Below are positions 6,905-7,848 of a DNA stretch of 7,848 bases, in pieces. Every line of letters begins with the position of its first letter. The stretch's first letter is position 1. This DNA comes from an uncultured Gemmatimonadota bacterium (lineage in GTDB: Bacteria > Gemmatimonadota > Gemmatimonadetes > Gemmatimonadales > Gemmatimonadaceae). A program made the translations under genes and the position numbers. A model generated the notes under the pieces. The model saw nothing but the letters and a program-made list of their open reading frames with translations. It had not been told where the DNA came from and made no database searches. Where the stretch lies: the NCBI GenBank assembly GCA_946479015.1, contig CAMLEQ010000163.1:1-7848 (forward strand), given 5' to 3'.

Positions 6905-6935
6905 GTCAGTATGACTACCGGATCCCTCCGGCGCG

Positions 6936-7829
6936 TCACATCCCCTGGACGGCCATCCCCATCGTGTGGTAGCCCTTGTCCACGTACACCACCGTGCCGG
7001 TGATCCCGCTGGCGAGCGGGCTGCAGAGGAACGCGGCGGTGTGTCCCACCTCGGTGGCGCTGAGCGGCGTGGTGAGGGGAGCGTTGGCGGCGGCGTACTC
7101 CACCATCTTGTCGATGATCCCGATCGCGCTGGCGGCGCGCGAGGCCCAGGGGCCGGCGGAGATGCAGTTCACGCGCGTGCCGTGCCGGCGTCCGGCCTCG
7201 AAGGCGAGCACGCGGGTGTCGCTCTCCAGCGCCGCCTTGGCGGAGGACATGCCGCCGCCGTAGCCGGGGATCACGCGCTCGCTCGCCATGTAGGAGAGCG
7301 ACAGGAAGGCGCCACCATCGCGCATCAGCGGCCCGAGGCGGCTGACCATGGACACCATCGAGAACGCGCTCACGCCGAGCGCCGTGAGGTAGCCGGCGCG
7401 CGACGTCTCGAGCAGGGGCTTCTTCACGTCGGGTCCGTTGGCGAGCGAGTGGACCACGATGTCGAGCGGGCGCTCGCCGAAGTCGGCGACGAGCTGCTTC
7501 GCGAGCCCGTCGATGGAGAAGTCGCCGGTGTCCTTGTAGCGCTTGCTCGTGCGCAGCTCCTCCGGCGCATCGGCGAGCGTGTCGAACGCCGCATCGAGCG
7601 GGTAGATGCGCTCGAAGCTCAGCATCGAGCCATCGGGCATGCGCCGCGACTCGTCGAGCTTCCCGCGCTCGAGCAGGTTCAGGAAGATGTTGAGCGCCGG
7701 CGGCCAGGTGGCGACGACCACCGACGCCCCCGCCTCGGCGAGCGCCTTGGCGATCGCGAAGCCGTACCCCGCATCATCGGCCACGCCCGCGACGAGGGCG
7801 CGGCGATTGGAGAGATCGATGTTGAGCAT
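6936..7829 (-). CDS. fabI: Enoyl-[acyl-carrier-protein] reductase, plant/chlamydial-type FabI
   Basis: This cytoplasmic short-chain dehydrogenase family enzyme would reduce trans-2-enoyl-ACP with NADH in the last step of each fatty-acid elongation cycle. The 297-residue protein has a Rossmann start with the FabI-style nucleotide motif GVADDAGYGFAIAKALAEAG (15-34), HSLANGP (127-133), Tyr180 in SLSYMASER, and the catalytic pair Tyr190/Lys198 in PGYGGGMSSAKAALESDTRV, with seven residues between Tyr and Lys as in plant enzymes. SAGPWASRAASAIG and the C-terminal PLASGITGTVVYVDKG are also typical. The insertion at about 55-105 (GKLDESRRMPDGSM...PLDAAFDTLADAPEELRTSKRY) is characteristic of the plant and Chlamydia forms and absent from the shorter E. 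coli-type enzyme of about 260 aa. The ATG at 7829 places the Rossmann strand correctly; no Shine-Dalgarno is visible in the 19 bases available upstream. All catalytic residues appear intact. Confidence 0.95.
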   Translation of the reverse strand: MLNIDLSNRRALVAGVADDAGYGFAIAKALAEAGASVVVATWPPALNIFLNLLERGKLDESRRMPDGSMLSFERIYPLDAAFDTLADAPEELRTSKRYKDTGDFSIDGLAKQLVADFGERPLDIVVHSLANGPDVKKPLLETSRAGYLTALGVSAFSMVSMVSRLGPLMRDGGAFLSLSYMASERVIPGYGGGMSSAKAALESDTRVLAFEAGRRHGTRVNCISAGPWASRAASAIGIIDKMVEYAAANAPLTTPLSATEVGHTAAFLCSPLASGITGTVVYVDKGYHTMGMAVQGM

Positions 7830-7848
7830 GGATGGGGAATAGTCGAAG

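Overview
The window is a very GC-rich (roughly 70% or more) bacterial chromosomal segment. All eight genes I can support lie on the minus strand, so transcription runs from high to low coordinates. The high GC, the compact overlapping genes, the alanine/arginine-rich proteins, the plant-like FabI and the HAMP-less histidine kinase fit a member of Gemmatimonadota. That assignment rests on remembered protein resemblance and is not proven. I see no RNA genes, insertion sequences, CRISPR arrays or phage genes.

In transcription order, the right part (7829 down to 4543) reads: an enoyl-ACP reductase of the plant/chlamydial FabI type; 31 nt later an ECF-type sigma factor; overlapping it by 4 nt, a single-pass membrane protein in the usual anti-sigma position whose extracytoplasmic end is an AMPK-beta/CBM48-like glycogen-binding fold; and overlapping that by 4 nt (TTG start), an exported, probably beta-rich envelope protein that ends in a second copy of the same fold. 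The last three look like one sigma/anti-sigma/envelope module. It is the most interesting part of the window: a carbohydrate-binding-type fold sits both on the putative anti-sigma factor and on its neighbour.

The middle (4455 down to 2737) holds two exported proteins of unknown function. One is an alpha-helical repeat protein with a Gly/Pro/Arg-rich tail, the other a DUF4382-type lipoprotein with a second beta domain. They are followed by a perfect 16-bp inverted repeat (2653-2688) that probably ends transcription or isolates the next unit.

The left part (2546 down to 73) is a two-component system in kinase-then-regulator order. The membrane histidine kinase has a roughly 255-residue extracytoplasmic sensor region and no HAMP domain. 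It overlaps by 4 nt an OmpR/PhoB-type response regulator, whose Shine-Dalgarno sequence is embedded in the last codons of the kinase gene. The window therefore combines two envelope-sensing systems, several exported proteins and a lipid-synthesis enzyme. No stretch longer than 300 bases lacks a gene.
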